DNA from: Cupriavidus sp. P-10
GTDB lineage: Bacteria > Pseudomonadota > Gammaproteobacteria > Burkholderiales > Burkholderiaceae
DNA: 64,000 nt
NCBI RefSeq assembly: GCF_003402535.2
Contig: NZ_AP025172.1
Location: 1,550,001-1,614,000 of the forward strand
Direction: 5' to 3'
Below are positions 34,401-42,858 of this stretch, one piece after another; within the stretch, counting starts at the first letter, position 1; every line of letters starts with the position of its first letter. The position numbers were made by a program, and so were the translations under genes. The notes below the pieces were generated by a model. That model saw only the letters and a list, made by a program, of their open reading frames with translations. It searched no databases and had not been told where the DNA came from.

Positions 34401-35620
34401 TGCTGCGAGCGCGAAGGCCGGGTCAGGCCGTATTCCAGGAAGATCTTCTTGTCGAACAGGTCGCGCAGGAAGGCCGGCTGCAGCATCAGCTCGGTCAGGC
34501 GCGTGCCGCCGGCGTTGCCGACAACGCTGTCGCCGGCATCCAGCACCGGCTCGATGCGCTCCGGCAGGCTCCCGCTGTCTTCGCGTTCCGGCGCCGGCTC
34601 ACTCCGCGGCGCATCGCTCAGGCCCTGCGCCGCCAGCTCGCCGCTGTCGCCGGTCAGGTAGACGCCGCGGAAGAAGAACGGCTCGTGATAGGCGCTCGGG
34701 CGCAGCAACTCGTCGATATAGCGCTGCAGCTGCGCGCGCATCGCCTCGATGCGGGCCGGCAACAGCAGCAGCTGGCGCGCGTCGAGGTCGGGCGGCGCCG
34801 CTGCCAGCAGCTCGGCGGTGCTGTCGGACACGCTGCGCACGATCGCCGACATGGCAGCCTCGACCCAGTCCGAATGGTAGGTGGCGGACAGGTCGTAAGG
34901 CGAGGACCAGCCCAGCATGCTGGCTCGCATCGGCTCGGGCAGGTCCCGCGCGAACTGGGCGAAGCCCGGCAGCGCTTCGGCGCCGGTCACCACCACGTAG
35001 ACGGCGAAGCGCACCGCGAAGCGGTTCTGCGCCAGCCACAGGCGCCGGTGCACGAGCTTGGCGCGCCGCACCAGTTCGAGCTGGGCGTCGGTGTCATCCG
35101 CCAGCAGCTTCGCCACCGGCACCGTCACCACCACGCTGTCGAAGGGACGCTGCGGACGGTAGTTGCGGCACAGCCCGAGGAACTCGTCCCAGGGCTTTTC
35201 ATCGCCATCGTCATCGGGCGAACCGAGGTAGCCGGCGTTGATGTCGATCACCACGCCCCGGTCGAAGAAGTGCCACGAGATGCCCTGGGTGGCGGCCGCG
35301 TTGGCGGCGTCGGTGCCAAGCGCGCTGGACACGCCCGATTGGGCGATCGGCAGCGGCCGGGCGTCGTCGCCCTCGTTGAGCACCATGATCCAGGGGATGT
35401 TGTAGCGCTCCGCGCGCGAGGCGAGATTCCCCTCGATCAGCTCGATCGCCTGGCGAAACGCCGCGCGCAGCGTATCGGTGCGCAACCGCACGATCTTGCG
35501 CTCGCCGGCGGGCTTGGCGCGCCCGCCCTGTGCCGCGTAGTACAGCACCAGGCCGAGCACGGCGAATGCGACCAGCGTCAGCACGCCGATCGAGAGCAGG
35601 AAGAGATTGCTGGTCAGCAT
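31445..35620 (-). CDS. tssM: T6SS inner-membrane protein TssM (IcmF)
   Basis: A 1391-residue protein, longer than the common 1150-1300. Residues 5-28 are a membrane helix and a second lies near residues 415-435. The large periplasmic part ends with the TssM beta domain. TssM spans the envelope with TssL and binds the TssJ lipoprotein. In place of a canonical Walker A loop (GPPGSGKT-like) the sequence has IPWIMVLNEGDDARPLPI, so ATP binding seems lost. GGGAG precedes the ATG. The gene lies 37 bases after tssL in the usual tssJKLM order. Confidence 0.9.
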   Translation of the reverse strand: MLTSNLFLLSIGVLTLVAFAVLGLVLYYAAQGGRAKPAGERKIVRLRTDTLRAAFRQAIELIEGNLASRAERYNIPWIMVLNEGDDARPLPIAQSGVSSALGTDAANAAATQGISWHFFDRGVVIDINAGYLGSPDDDGDEKPWDEFLGLCRNYRPQRPFDSVVVTVPVAKLLADDTDAQLELVRRAKLVHRRLWLAQNRFAVRFAVYVVVTGAEALPGFAQFARDLPEPMRASMLGWSSPYDLSATYHSDWVEAAMSAIVRSVSDSTAELLAAAPPDLDARQLLLLPARIEAMRAQLQRYIDELLRPSAYHEPFFFRGVYLTGDSGELAAQGLSDAPRSEPAPEREDSGSLPERIEPVLDAGDSVVGNAGGTRLTELMLQPAFLRDLFDKKIFLEYGLTRPSRSQHLARPLVHRALRWGGVALVGVWGVGLAVDAWQLGQRKAELLAALDGLRTAGQQRAQAAQAGQDLPPEWYRRQTLGLIDMNQRLLAQSTWSVFMPGSWSLFDDLDGRVREHFQRDFGKVALPTIHRELLARVSQLTGVARDPSTGELVIGDDCAAPAGARGDAGSGAGGAGRPRSLAIEDLTEMRALQQYVAAVDQFEAALSALQRLERGGEGRSEALRTVVRYALGAELHGDVSGTLSYFRTDGGAGRGAQAMTGSAPAVGPAQVLQPLRCSYDKGARQLEARLFSDNALLVAERSVRGGLEALGGAGTDFSHVLADYREIVAGIGTQQELLAGGKAGWLRQPQFAPGQAYERLLAQAARSRLLGEDLVARQRERARDGFAALREELAQRFSGPEPGIVWQDKEGRYTVAPERLALRDRLAALVNQPFMAAPRDLPLPALSAGTVVNWDRQQLDQAMALAETRKRFVGEGLADLPGASRDTVARTIDAQFARLVMDQVAAAAVVAPAGAGGSTGSTGSDSAAFEAALGRLAKIKAALAEMHATARVEDLDSLVSRDALAHLRAVDEALQQSELYAIRQSGGDARGRSPMLAAFGLSDAAGLGPYLDQQSGRALALGREASVYLGVLNSGDAASPLAQRWLAITRDLERYRLKNPNSHLLMLEQFIQGMAADGGRGGCFARFASRLPRGADDYFATLQARVYEGLLARCAQGYFAELQRQWDGFSATFNERVAGHAPFGAAVQGGASPAEQTMADYGELGRVLKRYEQVSAVYREPRGDGPLKGVSAGMPVHQFIDNFEQVRTLLSPLYPVDDSTPGGYDVNVDFRVNRGAELAGNQIIDWSLSIGAQSLSQQEAPRSLRWEYGMPVMLTLRFAKDSPLQATADPRQRALSTDGRSMTWRFADPWALISFIGRQRVADPSLRAEGAASLLRFDFPLASATPADLSAVPKQGQGRVFLRMALTPAGKKTPLPWPRSFPTKAPDWTPL

Positions 35621-35657
35621 GCCATGGCTCCCTTGCCAGCTTCTGCTTGGATGCGGC

Positions 35658-36410
35658 TCATGGATTGGCTCCCACCACCGTATCGGCGCGCAACGCCTGG
35701 CGCAGCGGCCACGACTGCCACAGCCACAGCACCTCGGACAGGGCCAGCACGCTGACCAGGCTGAGTGCGAACACCACGGTCCAGCGGGTCATGGTGGGCA
35801 GCTTGCGCGGCGCGATATGCGACAGCGTGTGCGCGTACGCCGCCTCGCTGACCACGCGGTCGCGCCCGCTCATGTCGGGACGGCGCTGGTAGACAAACTC
35901 ATACAGCTCCTCGCGCAGGCTGCGCAGGCGCGCGTCGGCATCGGCGCCGCGAAAGCGCCCCTGGAAGCCCAGCGCCAGCGCAAACAGGTACAGCCGGGCA
36001 AGTTTCCGGCGCGATGGCTCGCGATCCAGCAGCAATTGCTCGATGCGGCGGAACACTTCGTCGCCGGCGATATTGGTGCGGAACAGCGTGGATTCCAGCA
36101 GGTGGGCATGCCACTGCGCCTGTCCCGCCCACTCGGTGTTGAGCAGGATCTCGTCGGCCAGCACCGCCTTCAGGTAGCGGGCGTCGGCGACGTCCTCCAT
36201 CTCGAAGCGCGTGCTGTCGCGGCGCGACTGCAGGGTCTGCAGCTCCAGCAGGTTCAGCAGGTGGCGGCTCATGCCCTGCGCCACCGCCTCGGGCGTGGCA
36301 TCGGCGCTCTCGGACAAGCGCACCTGGGCATTGACCAGTTCGTCCAGGAAGGCGCGGAACTGCTCGCCGGCGAGGTCGTCGTCCTCGGCTTCGGGTCGAT
36401 AGCGTGCCAT
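35658..36410 (-). CDS. tssL: T6SS inner-membrane protein TssL (DotU)
   Basis: A 250-residue DotU-type protein. The cytoplasmic hook domain spans residues 1-190, with FRAFLDELVNAQ and DEILLNTEWAGQAQWHAHLLES as recognisable segments. A single membrane helix lies near the C-terminus (WTVVFALSLVSVLALSEVLWL). There is no OmpA-like peptidoglycan-binding extension, so wall anchoring must come from another subunit. It lies 25 bases after tssK. Confidence 0.9.
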   Translation of the reverse strand: MARYRPEAEDDDLAGEQFRAFLDELVNAQVRLSESADATPEAVAQGMSRHLLNLLELQTLQSRRDSTRFEMEDVADARYLKAVLADEILLNTEWAGQAQWHAHLLESTLFRTNIAGDEVFRRIEQLLLDREPSRRKLARLYLFALALGFQGRFRGADADARLRSLREELYEFVYQRRPDMSGRDRVVSEAAYAHTLSHIAPRKLPTMTRWTVVFALSLVSVLALSEVLWLWQSWPLRQALRADTVVGANP

Positions 36411-36435
36411 GTTCAGATTGCGTTCATGTGGTCTG

Positions 36436-37764
36436 TCATCCCTTGACGAACAGCAGGACTTCCTGCGGCCGCTGCGCGCTGGCGCCCTCGTTCGGATTGC
36501 CGATCACCATGGCCTCGTTGCCGTGGATCAGCGCCGGATCGGCCTCGATCTCGAACAACACATAGCCGGAGCCGGCGCGCACGCCGAGCTCGTCGGCATG
36601 CTCGACGACGCGGCGCGCGGCGCCGAGCACGCGGTGCGCGCGCAGCGACGGGTAGGCCGACTGCGAGCCCACCATGGCGCCATCCATCCATGCGCGCAGA
36701 TCGCGCTCGGACTGCCCGCGCAGCCCCACCACCAGGTGTTCGCCGATCCAGTCCGGTTGCAGCGCGATCTCGAAGGCGCCGTGGCGGAACTCGAACTTGT
36801 GCTCGCGGTAGGCCTCGCTGACCTCTGCCAGCGACTCGCGCACCGCGCGCAGCAGCGGCGCGAACGCGCTCATCGGGTCGGCGTGGTCGTAATCGTGCGG
36901 CACCGGCGGCAGCGCGCCCGGGCGCAGCATGCTGAGCGACCCCAGCAGCGAGGCCAGCGCCAGGTACAGGGCCAGCGGATGCAGGTGGGGCGTGCGCAGC
37001 ACCGCCTCGACCAGCGGCAGGTCGGTCAGCAGGCAGCGCAGCCGGTCCCTGAGCTCGAGCTGGGTCAGGCGGTCGTCGGCCTTGGAGGATGGCACCGCGG
37101 TCTGCTTGGCGACGAATGCGGCCTTGCTGCGCAACTGCCCGAGCATCGACGCCACCGCCGTCCACAGCGGGGTGTCGCGACCCACCTCGAGCAGCGGCGG
37201 CAGGCGCTCGCCCAGCCGCACCACTTCGTTGTCCTTGTAGGCCGTGCCCAGGCACAGCGACACATAGAGCGAGGATGGCTGCGCGCCGGCACTGAGGGCA
37301 AGGTTGGGCACCAGCCGTGCGATGTCCGCCGGCGGTGCCTGCGACACCTCGTCCTCGACCGGGGCCCCGAGCACCGAGCGGAAGCGCCGGACCTGCGCAT
37401 CGCGCCGCATGGTCCCCGCCACCGGCAGCACCAGGTGGATATCGACCGTGCCGGCGGCGAGCTGTTCGGCAAACGGTGCCAGCGACAGCTCCAGCGGCCC
37501 CAGCCGCTCATCGTCGCCGCTGTAGGAGACCGCGGTGCCGTCCGGCATCACCGCGTCGAGCTGCAGCACGCGCACGATGCCCACCGGCAGCAGGCCGGTG
37601 TCGAACACCAGGCGCCGGACCCCCCAGCTGAACGGGGCCGCTGCCAGCGTCTGCCAGGCCACCAGCGAATCGAGGCGTGCCCCCAGCAACTGGAAATGCT
37701 GCGGTGCCAGCAGCATGCCTTCGTGCCATTCGACACGGTCAACCAGTGTCAGGTTGTCACGCAT
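36436..37764 (-). CDS. tssK: T6SS baseplate protein TssK
   Basis: A 442-residue TssK. It starts VDRVEWHEGMLLAPQHFQ, the invariant family opening, followed by the shoulder domain and a C-terminal domain that contacts TssL. TssK connects the baseplate (TssE, TssF, TssG) to the membrane complex. GGAG lies six bases before the ATG. It follows tssJ by 75 bases. No motif is missing. Confidence 0.93.
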   Translation of the reverse strand: MRDNLTLVDRVEWHEGMLLAPQHFQLLGARLDSLVAWQTLAAAPFSWGVRRLVFDTGLLPVGIVRVLQLDAVMPDGTAVSYSGDDERLGPLELSLAPFAEQLAAGTVDIHLVLPVAGTMRRDAQVRRFRSVLGAPVEDEVSQAPPADIARLVPNLALSAGAQPSSLYVSLCLGTAYKDNEVVRLGERLPPLLEVGRDTPLWTAVASMLGQLRSKAAFVAKQTAVPSSKADDRLTQLELRDRLRCLLTDLPLVEAVLRTPHLHPLALYLALASLLGSLSMLRPGALPPVPHDYDHADPMSAFAPLLRAVRESLAEVSEAYREHKFEFRHGAFEIALQPDWIGEHLVVGLRGQSERDLRAWMDGAMVGSQSAYPSLRAHRVLGAARRVVEHADELGVRAGSGYVLFEIEADPALIHGNEAMVIGNPNEGASAQRPQEVLLFVKG

Positions 37765-37839
37765 GGATGGCTCCAGCGGCTGTCAGGGCTGCCACGGCCG
37801 CGGCGCGATGCCGGCCCCGGGAAGAAGATTGCAGAACAC

Positions 37840-38352
37840 TCATTTGCTTGTCGAGACGCTGACGGCACTGCTGCTGAGCTGGACTGCCAGCGTGCCGCTG
37901 AATTGATCGATCCGGACGCGATGCGCGCCCGGTTCCGGGTAGTTGGCAAACACGAAGACGGCCGTCACGCGCGGGCCTTCGAATTCCTGAGGCGGGACTT
38001 CCAGGCGCTGTCCCGGCACCAGTTCCCAGCTACGGAAGCGCAGGCTTCCAGGATAGGTATTGCTGAGGTCGGTCCGGCCCGCGAACCATTTAGAGGCGGG
38101 CAGTTCGACCAGCCGGCCCTGCAGCGCCTCGTCGCTGACCAGCACCACGTCGACCGCCACCGGGCTGTTGCCGTTGGCGTCGTCGGCAGCATTCAGGACG
38201 ACCTGCTTCCACTTGACGCGGTCGCCCTTGAAACCCAGGAACGACGGCGCCGAGCAGCCACCCAGCAGCACTGTCGAAGCCGCCAGCGTGCCTGCCAGCA
38301 GCAGCGCACCGGCCCGACCCGCGCTGCCACGCCAGATCGACACTACCTTCAT
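37840..38352 (-). CDS. tssJ: T6SS outer-membrane lipoprotein TssJ
   Basis: A 170-residue lipoprotein. The signal peptide ends LLGGC, giving lipidated Cys33. The mature part is a transthyretin-like beta sandwich with VAVDVVLVSDEALQGRL and VTAVFVFANYPEPG. TssJ anchors the TssM periplasmic domain at the outer membrane. It starts 31 bases after the symporter of the embedded cassette, which places the cassette directly before the membrane-complex genes. Confidence 0.88.
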   Translation of the reverse strand: MKVVSIWRGSAGRAGALLLAGTLAASTVLLGGCSAPSFLGFKGDRVKWKQVVLNAADDANGNSPVAVDVVLVSDEALQGRLVELPASKWFAGRTDLSNTYPGSLRFRSWELVPGQRLEVPPQEFEGPRVTAVFVFANYPEPGAHRVRIDQFSGTLAVQLSSSAVSVSTSK

Positions 38353-38383
38353 TGCATGTCTCCAGACTGTCGGCGGACGGCCA

Positions 38384-39817
38384 TCATTTGGCGCCCACCC
38401 CGATTCCCATCAGCACGATCAGCGCCGCCGCGGCCAGCCCGCAGGCGCCGAGCAGCATCATTTGCGCGCGCGTAAACACCAGCCGCAGCACCACACCGCC
38501 GCGCTCCTCCATCTGCACCGACTGCGGCGCCGGGCGTTCGCTGGGCAGGCCCACCGACACCAGCGCCACGACTGCGCAGGTCCAGATCAGGCTGAGCGCG
38601 TTGCGCGGACCGTCGCAGATCGGGTCCACCGCCAGCAGCAGCACGCCGGCGGCTTCCATCGGCAATTGCAGGCCGGACAGCACCACACCGGAGTACGCCA
38701 CCGTGCCGACGCCGTTCTGCCCGGCCGACAGGCAGGCCGCGACGGTGGCGGCGCCGGCAATCCAGGCCAGTTCGCCGGCACCGACCGGGCGCCCGTACAG
38801 GTTGGCCACGAACACCGCCACCAGCCCGAAATACAGCGCCGAGCCGGCGCGCAGGAAGACCGAGCCGAACGGCATCGTCAGTTCCACCAGCCCGCGCGGA
38901 AAGCCCAGGCGCGTGCTCATCACCTCGATCGCATGCGGGATCGGCGCCGTCGCGCTGCCCGAAGCCAGGCCGACCATCATCGGCCCCTTCAGCTCGGTCA
39001 TCACCTGCGCCAGCGGCAGCCGCGCGCAGCGCGCGATGGCCAGCGCCGCGGCCACGCTCAGCAGCAGGCACAGCGCCGTAAAGCTGGACAGCACCCCTGC
39101 CATCGCCTGTACCGTGGCGGAATCGGTGTGCATGGCCAGGTGCGCAGCCAGCCCGAACGCCAATACCGGCAGCAGCAGGTTGGCGTGGGCGATGATGCTT
39201 TCAAAAGTGCGGTAGATGCCCTCGAACACGTTGCTGAGCATGCTGGTCTGCTCGCGCGACAGGGCCGCGAACGCCAGGCCGAACAGGATGGTGCCGGTCA
39301 GGATGCCGAGCGTGTGGCCCTGCGCCAGCGCGCGATAGAAGTTGTCGGGCACGATGTCTTCCAGCTCCGCCACCGGCACCCCCGCAATGGCTGCCGTGCT
39401 GTCGTCCGCGCCCCGCCCGGCCAGGTCCATGCGGACCTCGCCGCCGTCGGCCACGCGCTTCAGGATCAGCTGGCCCAGTTCGCCCCCGGCGCTTTGCGTC
39501 AGCCCGGCACCGGGCGCCATCAGCACGCCGGCCAGCGTGCCTGCCACCGCGCACAGGGCCAGCAGCGCCACGCCAACCCCGAGCAGGGTGCCGGTGCGCA
39601 GGCCCGGCCGCGGCAGCGTCAGCACCTGGCGCAGGCCAAAGAACGTGGCCACCACCAGCAGCGGCACCGACGCCATGTTGACCACCGACAGGTAGAGCTG
39701 CCCGAACAGCCATGCCAGCGTGCCGAGTGGAGGCATCACCATGCCCGCGCCAGCGCCGGCCACCAGGCACAGCAGCAGGCCCGGAAAGGAGTTGGAGAGC
39801 CAGCGCAGGGCTTTCAT
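38384..39817 (-). CDS. Dicarboxylate/amino acid:cation symporter (first copy), in the T6SS cluster
   Basis: A 477-residue DAACS/SLC1-type symporter. It has eight or more membrane helices, SVVNMASVPLLVVATFFGL in the first half, and the C-terminal transport region with SGSATAPIPHAIEVM, GSALYFGLVAVFVANLYG and AVDPICDGPRNALSL, the last carrying the substrate- and cation-binding Asp/Asn pattern. The ATG overlaps the racemase stop by four bases (ATGA). Relatives import aspartate, glutamate or C4-dicarboxylates with Na+ or H+. Together with the racemase and a second symporter it forms a cassette inside the secretion operon. Confidence 0.85.
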   Translation of the reverse strand: MKALRWLSNSFPGLLLCLVAGAGAGMVMPPLGTLAWLFGQLYLSVVNMASVPLLVVATFFGLRQVLTLPRPGLRTGTLLGVGVALLALCAVAGTLAGVLMAPGAGLTQSAGGELGQLILKRVADGGEVRMDLAGRGADDSTAAIAGVPVAELEDIVPDNFYRALAQGHTLGILTGTILFGLAFAALSREQTSMLSNVFEGIYRTFESIIAHANLLLPVLAFGLAAHLAMHTDSATVQAMAGVLSSFTALCLLLSVAAALAIARCARLPLAQVMTELKGPMMVGLASGSATAPIPHAIEVMSTRLGFPRGLVELTMPFGSVFLRAGSALYFGLVAVFVANLYGRPVGAGELAWIAGAATVAACLSAGQNGVGTVAYSGVVLSGLQLPMEAAGVLLLAVDPICDGPRNALSLIWTCAVVALVSVGLPSERPAPQSVQMEERGGVVLRLVFTRAQMMLLGACGLAAAALIVLMGIGVGAK

Positions 39818-40515
39818 TGGGCCTTGTTCCAGCCGCGCTCCATGGCGAAGGCCACGGTGGCGCGCGCCAGTTCGAGGGTGCTGTCGATCATCGTCAGCGG
39901 CGCCAGGCCGAGCTGGCGCAGCGCTACCGGGATTTCGGTGCAACCCATGATGGCCACGTCAATATTGCGCGCGGCAAGGGGCGCCAGCGCAGCCTGCAGG
40001 GCTTCGCCGGCGGCCTCGAGCGCGCCGGCCTTGACCGCGCGGATGCAGGTGTCGACCTGGGCCTGCACGGCTTCGTCCGGCACCACCGGCTGGATGTCGC
40101 GCTCGGCCAGCGCGTCCTGGTAGATGCGCGAAGCCAGCGCGCCGCGCGTGGCCAGCACCGCCACGCGGCGGGTGCCGTGCGGCAGCGCCGCCACGCAGGT
40201 GCTGGCGATATGCAGGATCGGCGCGCTGCTGCGCTCGCGCAACTGGCGGTACCAGTGATGCGAGGAATTGCACGGAATCACCACCAGCCCGACCTGGTTG
40301 CGGTTGAGCAGGTCGATTCCCGCCAGCAGGTGCGGCAGCGGCGCCCCGTCGCCAGCCAGGATCGATCGCGAGCGATCCGGCGTGTGCGGCAGGTGCGCCA
40401 CCACCATGGGCAGGTGCTCCTGGTCGCAGGAGGCATCCGTCAGCCGGACCACACGGTCCATGAAATCCACCGTCGCCAGCGGCCCCATGCCGCCCAGAAT
40501 GCCGATCATCGCCAT
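39814..40515 (-). CDS. Aspartate/glutamate racemase family protein
   Basis: A 233-residue Asp/Glu racemase. IGILGGMGPLATVDF is the family opening. The two catalytic cysteines are visible in VIPCNSSHHW (Cys82) and MGCTEIP (Cys192). It would interconvert L- and D-aspartate or glutamate without a cofactor. There is no signal peptide, so it acts in the cytoplasm unless exported by another route, the T6SS being one possibility. It overlaps the downstream symporter gene by four bases and lies 16 bases after the other symporter gene. Confidence 0.88.
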   Translation of the reverse strand: MAMIGILGGMGPLATVDFMDRVVRLTDASCDQEHLPMVVAHLPHTPDRSRSILAGDGAPLPHLLAGIDLLNRNQVGLVVIPCNSSHHWYRQLRERSSAPILHIASTCVAALPHGTRRVAVLATRGALASRIYQDALAERDIQPVVPDEAVQAQVDTCIRAVKAGALEAAGEALQAALAPLAARNIDVAIMGCTEIPVALRQLGLAPLTMIDSTLELARATVAFAMERGWNKAQ

Positions 40516-40531
40516 GACGCGCCGCTTGCTG

Positions 40532-41806
40532 TTAGATTTTGAGAGGACGCGGGCAGATCACCGAGACTGCGGCGGCGTTGCCGATCACCAGGATCAGCGT
40601 GCGCAGCATGTCGCAGACGGGATCGACCGCCAGGAACAGAATGAAGGCCGCCTCGAACGGCAGGCCGAGGTAGGCGCAGGTCATGCCGACCAGCGACACC
40701 GTGACCAGGCCCGTCATGCCAGCCGAGGCAAAGCCCGCCAGCACCGAGGCCATCACCACCGTGGCGATCTCGACCGGGCCGAGTGCGCGCCCGTAGAGCT
40801 GGGCGATGAACAGCGTGGCGCACACGTAGTAGACCATCGGGCCCACGCGCAGCAGCGACACCGCCAGCGGCACCAGCAGTTCCACGCGCGCGCGCGCAAA
40901 CCCCAGCCTGTCGACCAGGCTTTCGATCATGCTAGGCATGCAGGCAGCGCTGTTGCGCGTGGCCAGGGCCAGCGCAAATGGCGCGCGCAGCGCGTTCAGG
41001 GTCTCGCTCAGGCTCTGGTTGGAACGCTTCCAGATGATGGCCACCGCCAGCGCCAGCAGCAGCACCGAGGCCACGAAGAAGGCAATGACGAACTGCAGCA
41101 TAGCCTGCAGCGGCTCGAAGCCGGACTTGCCGAGCTGGGCCGCGCTCATGCAGAACAGGATCACCGGCAGGGGGTAGCTGAGCCAGTGCATCAGCTTCTG
41201 GCAGGCGTGATAGATCGTCTCCAGCGACAGGCTCAGGCCAATAGAAATGCGTTCCGGCACGCGTCCCACCGCCAGCCCGAACAGCAGCGCGAACACCAGC
41301 GCCTTGAGCGCGTCACCGTTGGCCAGCGCGGCGAAGATATTGGTCGGGATCAGGCTGGTCAGCACATCGGAAAACCGCAGCGACTTCTCCGGGATGTCGG
41401 CACCGTACAGGTTCATGACGGTATCGCTGGAATTGCTGTCATGGCCGACCATGGCGCCAAACGTCTGCATGGTGGCGGCGGACAGGTTGGTGCCCGGGCT
41501 CAGCAGCATCAGCACCACCGCGGCCACCAGCGCCACCAGCACCGAGGCGCCGACGAACACCGTCACCACCCGGATCAGCAGGCGCGAAGCGCCGCCGTCG
41601 CGGAACAGGCGCTGCAGGCTGAAGATCACCGCCGACACCATGAAAGGCAGCGTGGTCATCTTGAGCAGATCCACATAGAGATCACCCACCACGCCGAGCG
41701 GCTGCGCCATCGCGGGCCACATGAGGCCCATGGCACCGCCCAGCGTCAGGCTCCCGATCACGACCCACGGGTTGAGGGCAAAGGCATATAGCTTGGTCGC
41801 GTTCAT
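40532..41806 (-). CDS. Dicarboxylate/amino acid:cation symporter (second copy), in the T6SS cluster
   Basis: A 424-residue DAACS/SLC1-type symporter, clearly different from the first copy in the cassette but with the same pattern: LKMTTLPFMVSAVIFSL, ATRNSAACMPSMIESL, and LAVDPVCDMLRTLILVIGN near the C-terminus. It lacks part of the canonical serine-rich hairpin, having RNSAA instead. It lies between the binding-protein gene (20 bases upstream) and the racemase gene (16 bases downstream), so it is part of the same transcript. Confidence 0.85.
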   Translation of the reverse strand: MNATKLYAFALNPWVVIGSLTLGGAMGLMWPAMAQPLGVVGDLYVDLLKMTTLPFMVSAVIFSLQRLFRDGGASRLLIRVVTVFVGASVLVALVAAVVLMLLSPGTNLSAATMQTFGAMVGHDSNSSDTVMNLYGADIPEKSLRFSDVLTSLIPTNIFAALANGDALKALVFALLFGLAVGRVPERISIGLSLSLETIYHACQKLMHWLSYPLPVILFCMSAAQLGKSGFEPLQAMLQFVIAFFVASVLLLALAVAIIWKRSNQSLSETLNALRAPFALALATRNSAACMPSMIESLVDRLGFARARVELLVPLAVSLLRVGPMVYYVCATLFIAQLYGRALGPVEIATVVMASVLAGFASAGMTGLVTVSLVGMTCAYLGLPFEAAFILFLAVDPVCDMLRTLILVIGNAAAVSVICPRPLKI

Positions 41807-41826
41807 CTTGGTTTTTCTCCTGGTGC

Positions 41827-42858
41827 TTACTGAGCGGCGGCTGCCAGCACATCAGCCACTTCGAGGTGCTTGGGCCGCTCCGCCAGGAACTGGTTGACAA
41901 AGGCCAGCAGCGCCGGCGCAGACACGTTAACGGCAATGCCGAGGGTGTCCTCGAGGTCGTGCAGGGTCACCACGCGCAGGCGCAGCGCCGCGGTCGGGTC
42001 GGCCTTGAGCACGCGCTTGACCTCGAACTCGTCGCGGTAGACCGCGGTCACCTGGCCGGCGTCGAGCGCCTTGAGCGCGCTGTCCCAGGTCGGGTAACGG
42101 GTGACATAGGCCTTGGGAAAATTGCTCATCACGTACTCGGAGTAGGAGGAATTGCCGACTACGCCGATCGAGCTGTCATAGGCGCGGATGACGTCGGGCA
42201 CCGGCCGGCCGCGCGCCAGCTGGGCGAATTTGACGCGGTTGAGCAGCAGTGCGCGGTTCAGGCGCAGATAGGGCGAACTGAAGCTGATGATCTGGGTGCG
42301 TGGCAGCGTGCGCGACAGCTTGCTGACGGCCATATCGGCCTTGCCCTGCGCCAGCAGGCTGACCACACCGTCGAACGTGGTGGCATCGCGGTTAAAGCGC
42401 AGCCGGACGTTCAGCTTCTGGGCCAGTTCACGGGCCAGGTCGATATCGAGCCCGACCAGCTGGCCGTTGCGCTCCTGGAAGAAGGGCGGCTGGTCGACCT
42501 TGAGCACCGCCACCACCAGTTCGCCACGCTCGTAGATGCGGGCGAACTCCGGCGCCAGCAGGCGGCCGTCAGGCATCTGCACCAGGCCGGTGGAGGTCAC
42601 CACCGGCGACGCGGCGGGGGCCGGCGTGGTGGCCGACGCGCTGGCCGACGCGCTGGCCGGCAGCGCACGGGCGGCACCCGGCGTGCCGGCTGCCCCGACC
42701 GCTACCGGCAGGCCGACCGCCACTGCGGCCAGCATGCAGGCCAGCGGGGCGCGCAGCCTCGCGGCGGCGCGGCTCAGGCGGGAAGAGACTGCGCCTGACA
42801 AGCTCGGCGCAACGGGAAAGTCAGCAAATGACATGGGGCGAAATCCGTTCGGTTTCAT
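41827..42858 (-). CDS. ABC-type amino acid substrate-binding protein (family 3), in the T6SS cluster
   Basis: A 343-residue protein. A long N-terminus holds an Arg-rich patch and a hydrophobic segment (LACMLAAVAVGLPVAVGAAG), then an Ala/Ser/Pro-rich linker encoded partly by a 12-bp repeat, then a family 3 binding domain. GELVVAVLKVDQPPFF and LVGLDIDLARELAQKLNV are the ligand-binding loops. ATG 42858 overlaps the preceding small membrane-protein gene by four bases. No ABC permease or ATPase lies nearby; it may deliver or sense acidic amino acids for the two symporters, or be anchored in the membrane. Confidence 0.8.
   Translation of the reverse strand: MKPNGFRPMSFADFPVAPSLSGAVSSRLSRAAARLRAPLACMLAAVAVGLPVAVGAAGTPGAARALPASASASASATTPAPAASPVVTSTGLVQMPDGRLLAPEFARIYERGELVVAVLKVDQPPFFQERNGQLVGLDIDLARELAQKLNVRLRFNRDATTFDGVVSLLAQGKADMAVSKLSRTLPRTQIISFSSPYLRLNRALLLNRVKFAQLARGRPVPDVIRAYDSSIGVVGNSSYSEYVMSNFPKAYVTRYPTWDSALKALDAGQVTAVYRDEFEVKRVLKADPTAALRLRVVTLHDLEDTLGIAVNVSAPALLAFVNQFLAERPKHLEVADVLAAAAQ

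Noticed and set aside
42625..42665. 12-bp repeat inside the amino-acid-binding protein gene
   Set aside because: It only encodes an Ala/Ser linker after the hydrophobic N-terminus; ordinary low-complexity spacer.
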